Positions 16,771 through 26,201 of a stretch of 64,000 bases of DNA are shown one piece after another. The stretch is taken from NCBI RefSeq assembly GCF_018278905.1, contig NZ_CP046600.1, positions 682,001-746,000 of the forward strand. Reading direction: 5' to 3'. Made by a program: the position numbers and the translations under genes. Below the pieces are notes generated by a model that saw only the letters and a list, made by a program, of their open reading frames with translations, was not told where the DNA came from and did no database searches. Source of the DNA: Mycobacterium spongiae (lineage in GTDB: Bacteria > Actinomycetota > Actinomycetes > Mycobacteriales > Mycobacteriaceae). Each line of letters starts with the position of its first letter. Position 1 is the first letter of the stretch.

Positions 16771-18084
16771 CTATTGACCCTGGGTCGGTGGCACCACGAT
16801 GATGGTCGCCCCGGGGATCGCGGCCAACGTCGCCGCCAGGTTGGCCACCACCCCCGGCGGCAATCCGGGCGGCAGGCCGGGAATCGCAGCGTCGGCAGCC
16901 GCGGCGGGAATCGCGGGTGTGTTGGCCGCGGGCTTCGCGGCGGCCGCGCCGGCGCCGCCGCCCGCGGCCGAAGCGGCTGCCGGGGGCGTTGGCGAGGAGG
17001 GGGCACCACCCCTGGCCGCAAGACCCGCCAGACCGGTCGCGGCCATACCTGCGCCCATGATGCCCATGTAGCTGCCGTCGGAATCGCTGGCCACGAACAT
17101 CGGCGTCGAGCTGGGAAACATCGCCGCGACCTGGCGCACGGCCGGGGGAAGTGCCCAGCTCTGCGGCACCGACAGGCCGCCGACGGTGGCAGCACGGCCG
17201 CCGCTCGCAGTGACCGCAGCGCTAAGTCCTGGCTTCGACGCGATCTCGGGCGCAGCCACACCCGGCTGTGCGTCCTTCGCCAATTCACGATCGGCGAGTT
17301 GTCGTTGGATTGATTCATCGATTTCGTCGTCGCGAACGTCCTCGGCGAACTGTGCCAATGATGTCGCGAGGCTGGCACCGGCAACGAGCAATCCGGTGGC
17401 TACCAGAATGTCGAGATCTTGGAGGGGGTTTGGTAGGGCGTCAAAGGGCGGGGGGAGGAACGATTGAAGGGTGGGCAGGACGTCCGTTCCGATTGCCGCA
17501 GCGGGTGCGGCCGCAGCTAGCTCCGTCGCGGCCGTGTCACTCAACAGTTCGGCAACCCCATGGGTGGTCGGCGGTGGCGTGGTGAACGGTGCCAACTCCG
17601 ATGCGGCCGCCGAGGTACCGGCATAGCCCTCCATCGCGACAATGTCCTGTGCCCACATCTCGCCGTAATCCGCTTCGCTGGCCGCGATCGCTGGAGTGTT
17701 CTGGCCGAACACATTGGATCGGACCAGCGACACCGTGATGCTGCGGTTGGCCGCGATCACCGCCGGGGGCACCGTCATCGCATACGCCGATTCATATGCG
17801 CTGGCCGCCGCGACCGCTTGCGCGGCAGCCTGCTCGGCCTGCGCGGCGGTGCCCCTCATCCAGGCCACGTAGGGTGCCGCCGCGGCCGCCATCGACAGCG
17901 CCGACGCGCCTCGCCACCCATCACCGGTGAGCCCAGAAATTACCGAGGTGTAGGAATCAGCTGTCGCGTTCAGTTCGCCAGCCAGCCGCTCCCAGGCCGC
18001 GGCTGCGCGCATGAGCGGAGCGGAGCCGGGACCCGAGTAGATTCTGGCCGAATTGATCTCTGGCGGGAGGGCGCCGAAGTCCAT
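16771..18084 (-). CDS. PPE family protein (SVP subgroup)
   Basis: The 437-aa protein starts [20 protein letters not shown], the standard PPE opening, from ATG 18084; a longer frame upstream belongs to another ORF. The PPE domain runs to about residue 175 and contains the conserved W-rich helical pair and [17 protein letters not shown]. The C-terminal part has the SVP signature [12 protein letters not shown], followed by an Ala/Pro-rich tail. PPE proteins are exported by ESX systems, normally paired with a PE protein. It lies convergent to the lysin gene, and a very short PE-like ORF stops two bases before its start. By position next to purT it corresponds to the Rv0388c (PPE9) locus, but it is far longer than the 180 aa I recall there. 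Confidence 0.92.
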   Translation of the reverse strand: MDFGALPPEINSARIYSGPGSAPLMRAAAAWERLAGELNATADSYTSVISGLTGDGWRGASALSMAAAAAPYVAWMRGTAAQAEQAAAQAVAAASAYESAYAMTVPPAVIAANRSITVSLVRSNVFGQNTPAIAASEADYGEMWAQDIVAMEGYAGTSAAASELAPFTTPPPTTHGVAELLSDTAATELAAAAPAAAIGTDVLPTLQSFLPPPFDALPNPLQDLDILVATGLLVAGASLATSLAQFAEDVRDDEIDESIQRQLADRELAKDAQPGVAAPEIASKPGLSAAVTASGGRAATVGGLSVPQSWALPPAVRQVAAMFPSSTPMFVASDSDGSYMGIMGAGMAATGLAGLAARGGAPSSPTPPAAASAAGGGAGAAAAKPAANTPAIPAAAADAAIPGLPPGLPPGVVANLAATLAAIPGATIIVVPPTQGQ

Positions 18085-18086
18085 GC

Positions 18087-18233
18087 CTAGGCACCTCCCC
18101 GGGGGGCGGTGGCCGCGGACCGGGCGCCAACCACCTGGTACGTCGCGACGCAACTGGCGACCGGCGCAGCTGCCACCGCAGACACCGGACGTGCGGCGCG
18201 GAGCGCCCCACGTTGTGTCGTCACGAAAGACAT
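18087..18233 (-). pseudogene. Internally deleted PE-like gene upstream of the PPE gene
   Basis: A 48-codon ORF starts MSFVTTQ, the exact PE-family opening, and ends [19 protein letters not shown], which resembles the PE second helix 'YQ.VSAQAAA'. The roughly 40 residues between these blocks in a normal 95-aa PE domain are missing. The stop TAG (18087-18089) is two bases from the PPE ATG, and its last codons supply GGAGGTG as the PPE ribosome binding site. It may therefore survive as a translated leader for the PPE gene. It is too short for a normal PE fold. Confidence 0.55.
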
Positions 18234-18602
18234 GGACTTCTCCTTGACGAGACGGTCCGGTCGGCGAATGGCGTTCTATGGGGTCTTGAATACGGTGTCG
18301 GTGTCCCGATCAAGACCTATACCCGATCATCGGCTACGGGCTGTTCGGGTCATGACATATCACTCACTTGCCCCCACCTCCTGTGACCAAGATATACAGG
18401 GCACTATCAGCAGAGTTACACAAAAATTAAAAAAATGAGCGACGAAGCGCCTTTCTCTCATAGTGGCCTTCCCGAGAGGCCTCGAAACGATCGTCTCGGT
18501 CGCGTCCGCCTTGCGCACGGCCGCTACCTACGCTCTTATCCTTGAGCGGCATGCACGATCGTGTCCCGCTGTTCGACGACTACCGAGCGAGAGGGTGAGC
18601 TG
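18234..18602 (+). other. Divergent intergenic region between the PE/PPE genes and purT
   Basis: No credible gene is seen. An AT-rich patch at about 18412-18436 (AGTTACACAAAAATTAAAAA) stands out in this GC-rich genome. It lies between the divergent starts and is a likely promoter or nucleoid-protein target, but no clear -35/-10 pair can be assigned. Confidence 0.4.
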
Positions 18603-19973
18603 GTGACCGAAGGCTTGACCGAAGGACAGCGCGAGCCCACCGGCAGGCATGGGCGCCCGCAGGCCGCGGCGGATGCCGAGACGACGTCTCTTTTTGTGCC
18701 GCCGGCGGTGCAGCCACGTCACGAGCCTGCCGATTCCGACCGCGACGACCGATCTGCCGCCCGCCCGCGCGTCCTGCTGTTGGGTTCTGATGAGCGCGGC
18801 CGGGAGCTGGTGATCGCGTTACAGCGGCTCGGTGCTGAGGTGATCGCTATCGACGACTACCCGGAAGCGCCGGCGCACCGGGTCGCCGATCAGTCGTTGG
18901 TGGTCAAGATGACCGACGCTGACGAACTCGCGGTGGTGGTCGAGCGGCTGCACCCGGATTATCTGACCACGCTCACCGATGCGGTCGCGGTAGATATTCT
19001 CGATGCTCTCGAAACCCGGGAAAGTGGGCCGCCCGAAAATGGGTTTCCCCAGCTGGTGCCCGGCGCCCGCAGCATCCGGTTGACGGCCGACCGGGAAGGA
19101 CTTCGCCGGCTGGCCGCCGACGAGCTCGGCCTGCCGACCGCGCCGTTCTGGTTCGTTGGTTCGCTGGGCGAACTCGAGGCGGTGGCCGCCCACGCCGGGT
19201 TTCCGCTGCTGGTGAAGCCGGTGGCCGGAGCCGTAGGCAGGGGACGGTCGGTGGTCACCGGACCCGACGAGGTCGCGCCCGCCTGGCAGCGCGCGGTAGG
19301 GCAAGAGACAGCGCCCGAGTCCGGGCCAGCCAGTGGTCGGGTGTGGGCGGAGACACCGGTCGACATCGAGTATCTGGTCACCATGATTGTGGTGTCCAGC
19401 GATGGCGCCGAGGGTCCCGAGATCAGGTTCTGCGGGCCCATCGGTCACCGCGGCGCCGAGGACGGTGAGCGGGAATCCTGGCAACCCCACCAGATGAGTG
19501 CGGCGGCGCTGGACGCGGCCAAGTCGATCGCTGCCCGCATCGTCAAGGCGCTCGGCGGGCGGGGGGTATTCGGGGTCGAGCTGATGGTCAACGGCGATGA
19601 GGTCTATTTCGCGGATGTCGCTGCGTTCCCAGGAGAGAGTGCCTGGGTTACCGTGCGCAGCCAGCGGCTTTCTGCGTTCGAGTTGCAGGCCCGGGTGATT
19701 CTGGGTCTGGCGGTGGACACCATGTTGATCTCGCCGGCCGCCGCGCGGGTGCTGAGCTCGGCCGGGAAGGCCCCAAGTGCCGAGGCGCTGATCGATGCGC
19801 TGCGCGTGCCCGAAAGTGACGTCCGAATCTTCCAGGCCGCCGGGCGTTGGAATCGTGGCGGCGCGCTGCCCGCACATGGCGTGGCGCTGGCCACCGCACC
19901 CGATTTGGCGGCTGCAACCGACCGCGCCCGCGAAATCGCGAGCACGCTGAATATGCGAGACTCACGCGGGTGA
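18603..19973 (+). CDS. purT: Formate-dependent phosphoribosylglycinamide formyltransferase
   Basis: An ATP-grasp enzyme of purine synthesis that makes formyl-GAR from GAR, formate and ATP. From GTG 18603 it has 456 residues. The N-terminal nucleotide-binding-like part starts at LLLGSDERGRELVIALQRLG and runs through IAIDDYPEAPAHRVADQ; the ATP-grasp core has FPLLVKPVAGAVGRGRSVV and GVFGVELMVNGDEVYF. About 50 residues of charged leader precede the fold, more than I recall for H37Rv PurT (about 419 aa), so the true start may be later; an earlier GTG at 18561 is also in frame. Its stop overlaps the next start (GTGA), suggesting coupling with the rhodanese gene. Confidence 0.9.
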   Translation: MTEGLTEGQREPTGRHGRPQAAADAETTSLFVPPAVQPRHEPADSDRDDRSAARPRVLLLGSDERGRELVIALQRLGAEVIAIDDYPEAPAHRVADQSLVVKMTDADELAVVVERLHPDYLTTLTDAVAVDILDALETRESGPPENGFPQLVPGARSIRLTADREGLRRLAADELGLPTAPFWFVGSLGELEAVAAHAGFPLLVKPVAGAVGRGRSVVTGPDEVAPAWQRAVGQETAPESGPASGRVWAETPVDIEYLVTMIVVSSDGAEGPEIRFCGPIGHRGAEDGERESWQPHQMSAAALDAAKSIAARIVKALGGRGVFGVELMVNGDEVYFADVAAFPGESAWVTVRSQRLSAFELQARVILGLAVDTMLISPAAARVLSSAGKAPSAEALIDALRVPESDVRIFQAAGRWNRGGALPAHGVALATAPDLAAATDRAREIASTLNMRDSRG

Positions 19974-20395
19974 AATACGCAGGCGATATCACACCACAGC
20001 AGGCCTGGCAGATGCTCAGTGATAACCCGCACGCGGTACTGGTAGACGTGCGAACCGATGCGGAGTGGTGCTTCGTCGGTGTGCCCGACCTGTCGGGACT
20101 GGGCCGACAGGTGGTCTACATCGAGTGGAACCGGTCCGACGGTGCTCCCAACACGAACTTCGTGGCCGAACTGACGGACCGGATTGCGCCGGTTGCCGCC
20201 GACCAGGCCGAACGGCCGGTGGTGTTCATCTGTCGCTCCGGGCAACGTTCCATCGGTGCCGCCGAGGTCGCAACGGAAGCGGGAATTGGTCCGGCCTACA
20301 ACGTGCTGGATGGCTTCGAAGGACATCTCGATGCTCAGGGCCACCGCGGCGCGACCGGTTGGCGGGCGGTTGGACTTCCCTGGAAGCAGGGATGA
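19970..20395 (+). CDS. Rhodanese-domain protein (Rv0390-like)
   Basis: The 141-aa single rhodanese domain starts VKYAGDITPQQAW from GTG 19970, which overlaps the purT stop by four bases. ALLVDVR-type block: AVLVDVRTDAEW. The active-site loop CRSGQRSIGA has the persulfide-forming Cys; the C-terminus is GWRAVGLPWKQG. It sits immediately before metZ. Sulfur transfer connected with O-succinylhomoserine sulfhydrylation is a plausible role, inferred from the order purT-rhodanese-metZ conserved in mycobacteria. Confidence 0.9.
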   Translation: MKYAGDITPQQAWQMLSDNPHAVLVDVRTDAEWCFVGVPDLSGLGRQVVYIEWNRSDGAPNTNFVAELTDRIAPVAADQAERPVVFICRSGQRSIGAAEVATEAGIGPAYNVLDGFEGHLDAQGHRGATGWRAVGLPWKQG

Positions 20396-20474
20396 CACCG
20401 ATGGGGCAGCGAGGGGCCGCGGCCATGCGCCGCACGGCTGGCACCCGAGACCGGTTGCGCGGGGCGTGGCGCGC

Positions 20475-21695
20475 GTGACCGACGACCGATCGGTCCGTAA
20501 CCCGAAGCCGCTGCCGGATGGCGTCAGCCCGGCCACCATCGGCGTTCGCGGCGGTATGTTGCGGTCGGGATTCGACGAGACGGCCGAGGCGATGTACTTG
20601 ACGTCCGGGTATGTCTACGGGTCGGCCGCGACTGCCGAGGAGTCGTTCGCCGGTGATCTGGATCGCTTTGTGTACTCCCGGTACGGCAACCCGACGGTGG
20701 CCATGTTCGAGGAACGGCTGCGATTGATGGAGGGAGCCCCGGCGGCGTTCGCGACGGCCAGCGGCATGGCCGCGGTGTTCACCTCGTTGGGTGCGCTGCT
20801 GGCGGCCGGTGACCGGTTGGTCGCAGCGCGCAGCCTGTTCGGGTCATGTTTCGTGGTGTGCAGCGAGATCTTGCCCCGATGGGGTGTCCAGACCGTCTTC
20901 GTCGACGGCGATGACCTGGCGCAATGGGAGCAGGCACTGTCGGTGCCCACGCAGGCGGTGTTCTTCGAGACGCCGTCGAATCCCATGCAGTCGCTGGTGG
21001 ATATAGCTGCGGTGACCGAGCTGGCGCACGCGGCGGGCGCAAAGGTTGTGCTGGACAACGTATTTGCGACCCCGCTGCTGCAGCAAGGCTTTCCGCTTGG
21101 GGTCGACGTGGTGGTGTATTCGGGCACCAAGCACATCGACGGTCAGGGCCGAGTGCTCGGCGGCGCCATCCTGGGAGACGCGGAGTACATCGACGGTCCG
21201 GTGCAGAAGCTGATGCGCCACACCGGCCCGGCCATGAGTGCCTTCAACGCCTGGGTGCTGTTGAAGGGCCTCGAAACGCTGGCGATACGCGTCAACCAGA
21301 GCAATTCCGCGGCGCAGCGCATTGCGGAATTCCTCGAGGAACATCCAGCGGTCAGCTGGGTTCGCTATCCGTATCTGGTGTCACACCCGCAGCACGACCT
21401 GGCCAAGCGTCAGATGTCAGGTGGCGGAACCGTGGTCACTTTCGCGCTCGATGCCCCGGAGAACACCGCCAAGCAACGCGCCTTCGCCGTGCTGGACAAA
21501 CTGCGGCTGATCGATATCTCCAACAACCTGGGCGATGCCAAATCCCTCATCACCCATCCGGCGACCACGACGCACCGAGCGATGGGTCCAGAGGGGCGCG
21601 CCGCGATCGGTCTCGGCGACAGCGTGGTCCGCATCTCCGTCGGACTGGAAGGCACCGACGACCTGATTGCCGATATCGACCAGGCTCTCAGTTAG
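20475..21695 (+). CDS. metZ: O-succinylhomoserine sulfhydrylase
   Basis: A PLP enzyme of the Cys/Met metabolism family, 406 aa, the same length as I recall for M. tuberculosis MetZ. It replaces the succinyl group of O-succinylhomoserine with sulfide to give homocysteine. Visible features are SRYGNPTVAMFEERL, the PLP-stacking region ATASGMAAVFTSL, DNVFATPLLQ, and the PLP lysine in VVYSGTKHIDGQGR. It starts at GTG 20475, 79 bp after the rhodanese gene on the same strand. The ending SVGLEGTDDLIADIDQAL is typical of the family. Confidence 0.95.
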   Translation: MTDDRSVRNPKPLPDGVSPATIGVRGGMLRSGFDETAEAMYLTSGYVYGSAATAEESFAGDLDRFVYSRYGNPTVAMFEERLRLMEGAPAAFATASGMAAVFTSLGALLAAGDRLVAARSLFGSCFVVCSEILPRWGVQTVFVDGDDLAQWEQALSVPTQAVFFETPSNPMQSLVDIAAVTELAHAAGAKVVLDNVFATPLLQQGFPLGVDVVVYSGTKHIDGQGRVLGGAILGDAEYIDGPVQKLMRHTGPAMSAFNAWVLLKGLETLAIRVNQSNSAAQRIAEFLEEHPAVSWVRYPYLVSHPQHDLAKRQMSGGGTVVTFALDAPENTAKQRAFAVLDKLRLIDISNNLGDAKSLITHPATTTHRAMGPEGRAAIGLGDSVVRISVGLEGTDDLIADIDQALS

Positions 21696-21706
21696 TGCGT
21701 CAGCGG

Positions 21707-23155
21707 CTATTCGACCCGCTGTTTCTCCCGGGCAGCGGCCTGGGCCTCGTCTGCCTTCGACGCCTCCTGCTCGGCGTGTTCGGCCGCCGTGAAGGCGTCC
21801 TCGGTTTGTGATTTGAGCCAATTCATCGCCAGTCTGGCGTAGATCATCTGGCTGGTGATGGTCATCTGACTGCGACCGCGACCGATGAAGGTGACCGCCC
21901 AGTGAAGCACCGTGGTGAACTGGTTCTTGAAGCCGACCAGGTAGAGCACATGCAGCACTAGCCAGGCCAACCAGGCTAGGAAGCCGCCGAACTCCAGCTT
22001 TCCGATCCGGGCCACGGCGGTGAACCGGGACACAGTCGCCATGCTGCCCTTGTCCTTGTAGCTGAACGGTGCGCGATTGGCCGGGTCGTCGCGGCCCTTG
22101 AGCGACTGTTTGATCACCTTGGTGGCGTAGGACGCGCCCTGGATCGCGCCTTGTGCCTGCCCTGGCACGCCGGGTACGGACATCAGGTCTCCGATGACGA
22201 AGACGTTCGGGTGGCCCGCGACGGTGAGGTCGGGCTGCACGATCACCCGGCCGGCGCGGTCGATTTCGGTGCCGTCGGACTGTTCAGCAAGCATCTTGCC
22301 GAGGGGACTGGCTTGGACGCCGGCCGCCCACATCTTGCATGAGGATTCGATGCGGCGTTCGACGCCGTCTTTGTCCTTGACGGTGATGCCGTTGTAGTCG
22401 ACGGCGGTCACCATGGCGTTGAGCTGAACTTCGACCCCCATCTTCTCCAGCCGGCGTTGCGCCTTCAGGCCCAGCTTCTCGCCCATTGGCGGCAGCACCG
22501 CGGGCGCGGCATCGAGCAGGATCACCCGGCACTCGCTGGGCTTGATGGTGGTAAATGCCCCAGCCAGGGTGCGTGCGGCGAGTTCGGCGATCTCCCCGGC
22601 CAGCTCTACGCCCGTCGGGCCGGCACCGACGACGACGAAGGTCAGGCGGCGTTCGTGTTCGTCGTGGTCGGTGGTGACTTCGGCTGCCTCGAACGCGCCC
22701 AGAATCCGGCCGCGCAATTCTAGGGCGTCGTCGATGGTTTTCATTCCGGGTGCAAAAGTGGCGAAATGGTCGTTGCCGAAGTAGGACTGCTGTGCCCCGG
22801 CGGCGACGATGAGGCTGTCGTATGGCGTGACCGTATGCATGTCCATCAGCCTCGACGTCACCGTCTTCGCAGTGAGATCGATGGCGCTGACCTCGCCCAG
22901 CAACACCCGGACGTTCTTCTGTCTTTTCAGGATCAGCCGGGTGGTGGGCGCTATCTCGCCTTCCGACAAGATTCCAGTGGCCACTTGATAGAGCAACGGC
23001 TGGAATAGGTGGGTCGTCGTCTTCGAAATGAGGGTCACGTCGACATCGGCCCGCTTGAGCGCCTTGGCCGCATTCAGACCACCGAATCCGCTTCCAATGA
23101 TGACGACGCGATGGCGGCTGGCGAGAGCCGAGGGATTGCTGGATGGGCTGGTCAT
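21707..23155 (-). CDS. ndhA: Type II NADH dehydrogenase (non-proton-pumping)
   Basis: A 482-aa FAD-linked NADH:menaquinone oxidoreductase of the inner membrane. The FAD site is VVIIGSGFGGLNAAKAL and the NADH site VVVGAGPTGVELAGEIAEL. Other blocks: HLFQPLLYQVATG, the quinone-site region ASYATKVIKQSL, and a membrane-associated hydrophobic C-terminal segment FLAWLAWLVLHVLYLVGF. The tail is acidic and Ala-rich (TAAEHAEQEASKADEAQ). It is convergent with metZ (11 bp). Mycobacteria usually have two paralogues, ndh and ndhA; the position next to metZ identifies this as ndhA (Rv0392c). Confidence 0.94.
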   Translation of the reverse strand: MTSPSSNPSALASRHRVVIIGSGFGGLNAAKALKRADVDVTLISKTTTHLFQPLLYQVATGILSEGEIAPTTRLILKRQKNVRVLLGEVSAIDLTAKTVTSRLMDMHTVTPYDSLIVAAGAQQSYFGNDHFATFAPGMKTIDDALELRGRILGAFEAAEVTTDHDEHERRLTFVVVGAGPTGVELAGEIAELAARTLAGAFTTIKPSECRVILLDAAPAVLPPMGEKLGLKAQRRLEKMGVEVQLNAMVTAVDYNGITVKDKDGVERRIESSCKMWAAGVQASPLGKMLAEQSDGTEIDRAGRVIVQPDLTVAGHPNVFVIGDLMSVPGVPGQAQGAIQGASYATKVIKQSLKGRDDPANRAPFSYKDKGSMATVSRFTAVARIGKLEFGGFLAWLAWLVLHVLYLVGFKNQFTTVLHWAVTFIGRGRSQMTITSQMIYARLAMNWLKSQTEDAFTAAEHAEQEASKADEAQAAAREKQRVE

Positions 23156-23289
23156 GCTCCTCCTTCAGTCGCAACAGTCTGTGCGGCGCATCTACACCGT
23201 ACGACTCGACCGACGAGAACGGAGCGCGAGTCTTGGGCTAGCCGTCCCGCAGTGCTGGCGCGTACGCGCGGCGAGCCAGGTTTACAGCA

Positions 23290-23304
23290 TACGGGTATGG
23301 GGTA
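23290..23304 (+). promoter_or_regulatory. Copper-box-like sequence (RicR/CsoR type) upstream of the LpqS-like gene
   Basis: TACGG-GTATG-GGGTA resembles the 15-bp RicR operator TACCC-N5-GGGTA: the right half is perfect and the left half matches 3 of 5. It lies 16-30 bp before ATG 23320, where repressor binding would block transcription. H37Rv lpqS is a known RicR target, so the site and the gene support one another. Confidence 0.45.
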
Positions 23305-23319
23305 TAACGTGAGGAAGTG

Positions 23320-23760
23320 ATGTCCGGCATGTCGGCGCTGTCGCGGCGCGGGTGTGCGGAGCGGTGCAGATCGCCCCGGCCTCGATCGATGGTTGCCGCT
23401 GCGCTTGCTATCTGGCTCCTGGTGGGAGTCGCTGGCGGGCACTGCGGCATCTCGCGGGCGCAATCTCTCGAGGCCAATCCTCAGCAGCTGTCGACGGCGT
23501 CGGGCTTGAGACTGGCCACCATCGTCGGGCATGTGCATGTCGCCGACGGCTCCACATCGCAGTGCTCGGCCAAAGTTGCGATTGCCGTGTTGCCACGCTC
23601 GACCGGGCCACTGCTTGCACTTGGCATGGCGGCGATAGTCGTCGCCACCGTCTTGTCCGCGCACCGAGCCGTGCCGGACGGGCGCAGTCCGCCTTCCGGG
23701 CCGGTTCCTGTCATTGCCGGTCGGACTCTCTTGACCCGGTACTGCCTGGCTCGTCGCTGA
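23320..23760 (+). CDS. LpqS-like protein, probable copper-responsive exported protein
   Basis: The 146-aa protein from ATG 23320 (GAGG just upstream; GTG 23317 also in frame) has a basic N-terminus and a hydrophobic segment MVAAALAIWLLVGVAGG, then a Cys. The rest matches what I recall of LpqS in order: GHVHVADGS with closely spaced histidines, a single Cys, IAVLPRS, a second hydrophobic segment and the terminal LLTRYCLARR. A good lipobox is not visible (GGHC), so it may be membrane-held rather than a lipoprotein. LpqS belongs to the RicR copper regulon in M. tuberculosis, where it is Rv0847. This copy, beside ndhA, would be a paralogue or a relocated gene. Confidence 0.6.
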   Translation: MSGMSALSRRGCAERCRSPRPRSMVAAALAIWLLVGVAGGHCGISRAQSLEANPQQLSTASGLRLATIVGHVHVADGSTSQCSAKVAIAVLPRSTGPLLALGMAAIVVATVLSAHRAVPDGRSPPSGPVPVIAGRTLLTRYCLARR

Positions 23761-23971
23761 TCTTCGATCAGTAGCCGCGACGCGTTTGCGGCTCCCCGCC
23801 AGAGAGACGAGCGAACGTTTCTCGCCTATGGGCGGCATTGATTCTCGCCTAACCCGTCGGCATCAACGCCCGCACGGCGCGAGATAGACACCAAACCCCG
23901 ACGTCGGGTCGCCAGGCCGCGACCGTCCGTTCGATGTCGGTGGACGCGAAATCAGTTGGAGGTATAGGAAA

Positions 23972-25213
23972 ATGGATTTCGGAGCGCGACCCCCAGAGGT
24001 CAACTCCGCCGAGATGTACGCGGGTCCCGGCTCTGGCTCGATGTTGATCGCCGCCGCGGCCTGGGAGGTAACGGCCGAAGAGCTGTATTCCGCGGCCAGT
24101 GCCAGTCACGCGATCATCTCCACGCTGACCGATCACGCCTGGCTGAGCCAGGCCGCGGTGGCGATGGCGGCCGCGAGCGCGCCCTACGTGGCGTGGATTG
24201 GCGCCACAGCGGTACGCGCGGAGCTGACGGCCTCGCAAATGAGAGCAGCCGCTGGCGCGTATGACACGGCCTTCGCGGCCACGGTGCCGCCGCCGGTGGT
24301 TGCGGCCAACCGTACGTGGTTGATGTTTCTCACCGCGACCAACGTCTTGGGCGTGAATGCCGCCGCGATCGCAGCCGCGGAGGCCCACTACCTGGAAATG
24401 TGGGCTCAGGATGCCGCGGCCATGTACGGGTACGCCGCCGCATCAGCGACGGCGTCGACCTTGACATCGTTCACTGGGCCCGACCAGGTGGTCGATGTGA
24501 CCGGTGTGGCCGAGCAGTCCGTCGCCGTCGCCCAGGCTGGCGCCGTGTCGGGGGCTACGCGGGCCTCCGCGACGCTGCCTGATGTCGCGTCGGCAGTGCC
24601 GCAGGCGTTGCAACAACTCGCCCAACCGCTGCAGCTCGGGACCTCGTCGATCGCGTCGTCCGGGACCAACGGCTGGAGTCTGCAGGATGCCCTGGAACAG
24701 CTGACGATGGTGGCGGCGCCGACCAGCTCGGGTGCGTCGACGATGAGTTCATCGATGTCGGCGATGTCATCGATGAGTTCGGTGGTCAAGACCCTTGGCG
24801 CGTCCGGCGCCATCGCCGCGCCCCTCGAGGGGGACGCTGCCACGGCGTTGGGCTCAGCCCTGAGCGGCGAACTGGCCCGGGTGGGTGGCTGGTCGGCGGA
24901 GCAATTGCCGGGATTGAGCGCACCCGAATCGGCGGTGTCGGCTGAGGTGGGCAAGGCCGTCTCCCTCGGTCCGCTATCTGTGCCGCAGAGTTGGGCTTCG
25001 GCCGCTGGGGCGTCTGGGCCCCTCGTCGGGCAGGTGTCGAGTGCGGGCATCGGTGCCGGTTCCCCGGGCGAGATAGGCGGGCCGGGAAACATGTTCGGCG
25101 GTCTGCCCTTTGCCGGAATGGCCCCCCGCGGCGAAGGCGGCTTGAGCGTGGCCACGATGCGGCCCGGCGGGGTACGTCACGCCGTGATGCCGCGCCCCGA
25201 GTTCGTCGGATAG
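23972..25213 (+). CDS. PPE family protein (SVP subgroup)
   Basis: The 413-aa protein starts [20 protein letters not shown] with a GGAGG site 11 bases upstream. The PPE domain (about 1-178) is complete, including the W-containing second helix pair and [19 protein letters not shown] Ser/Met-rich stretch ([18 protein letters not shown]) and then the SVP motif [10 protein letters not shown] follow, and it ends [12 protein letters not shown]. It should be exported by an ESX system with a PE partner, but no PE gene is adjacent. I do not recall a PPE gene between ndhA and lpqK in H37Rv, so this looks like an insertion relative to that genome. Confidence 0.92.
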   Translation: MDFGARPPEVNSAEMYAGPGSGSMLIAAAAWEVTAEELYSAASASHAIISTLTDHAWLSQAAVAMAAASAPYVAWIGATAVRAELTASQMRAAAGAYDTAFAATVPPPVVAANRTWLMFLTATNVLGVNAAAIAAAEAHYLEMWAQDAAAMYGYAAASATASTLTSFTGPDQVVDVTGVAEQSVAVAQAGAVSGATRASATLPDVASAVPQALQQLAQPLQLGTSSIASSGTNGWSLQDALEQLTMVAAPTSSGASTMSSSMSAMSSMSSVVKTLGASGAIAAPLEGDAATALGSALSGELARVGGWSAEQLPGLSAPESAVSAEVGKAVSLGPLSVPQSWASAAGASGPLVGQVSSAGIGAGSPGEIGGPGNMFGGLPFAGMAPRGEGGLSVATMRPGGVRHAVMPRPEFVG

Positions 25214-25345
25214 GCCGCCCGGTCGTTGCGGGCGGCCGCACCACAAACATCTGGGGCGAGTGGGTGTTCGCAGTTTTCTCGCACCCTCGGCATCGGGCGG
25301 TGGCGAATGGCCATGTCGCTGCACGCTGTCCAGTAGGGTGCTTCC

Positions 25346-26029
25346 ATGGCTGGTTCCTACCGCAGGCTGTCGCCGGAGGACCGTCGGGCCGAGTTGCTCG
25401 AGTTGGGCTCCGAAGTGTTCGGTGCCCGCCCTTATGACGAGGTGCGCCTCGACGAAATCGCCCAGCAGGCGGGCATATCGCGAGCCCTGATGTATCACTA
25501 CTTTCGCGACAAGAGGGAGTTTTTCGCGGCGGTGGTGTTCGCCGAAGGCCAGCGGATGTACGACCGGGTCAGCGCCATGGGCGAGGACGTTCGCAGTTTC
25601 ACTGACGACGGGGGTCAGTCGCTGTTTGACTGGGTACGGGACGGGGTGTTGGTCTACCTGCGCCACGACGAGACGCACCCCTACAGCACGCGGACGATCT
25701 ACCTCGAGATGGGTCGTGGGGAATCGTTCTTGAGGGCCATCGAGGACATCGACTATCACCGGGTGGTGGACCTGATCATGACCGTTCTCGATCGGGCAAT
25801 GGGGGCGGCCTTCGACACTCAGGTGCGGGGAGCGGTCCAGGCGACGGTGTTCAGTTGGGTGGGATTCGCAGGCGAGTTCTGCAGCCAGCGGGTCGTCGAT
25901 CCCTCGCTCGACGCTGACCAGCTGGCCGGCACGTGCGCGCATATGCTGCTCGATGCGCTGGGTCGGTTGCCTGGCTTTCCAGCCGACCTGATCACCGCAG
26001 ATGCGCGGCGTTCCGCATCGGGCGCTTGA
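25346..26029 (+). CDS. TetR/AcrR family regulator
   Basis: The 227-aa protein has an N-terminal helix-turn-helix (about 10-58): RRAELLELGSEVFG then DEIAQQAGISRALMYHYF, a textbook TetR recognition region. The C-terminal ligand domain is helical and unassigned. It is 132 bp downstream of the PPE gene on the same strand and convergent with the secreted-protein gene. The target could be its own promoter or neighbouring genes; the sequence does not say. Confidence 0.9.
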   Translation: MAGSYRRLSPEDRRAELLELGSEVFGARPYDEVRLDEIAQQAGISRALMYHYFRDKREFFAAVVFAEGQRMYDRVSAMGEDVRSFTDDGGQSLFDWVRDGVLVYLRHDETHPYSTRTIYLEMGRGESFLRAIEDIDYHRVVDLIMTVLDRAMGAAFDTQVRGAVQATVFSWVGFAGEFCSQRVVDPSLDADQLAGTCAHMLLDALGRLPGFPADLITADARRSASGA

Positions 26030-26201
26030 TCCGGACCGCGCGATGACGCGCGATGACACGCGATGACAATAGACGTCTGATCAGCTTGGCTGCTGCGGAA
26101 CTCGTAGTGTTCATGCGACAGCAACTGCTATACGTCAGCGTCGCGCGATAAAAGACTTATACAGCAGCGCATCTCGGCAAGAGACGGTTATGCGAGCGGT
26201 T

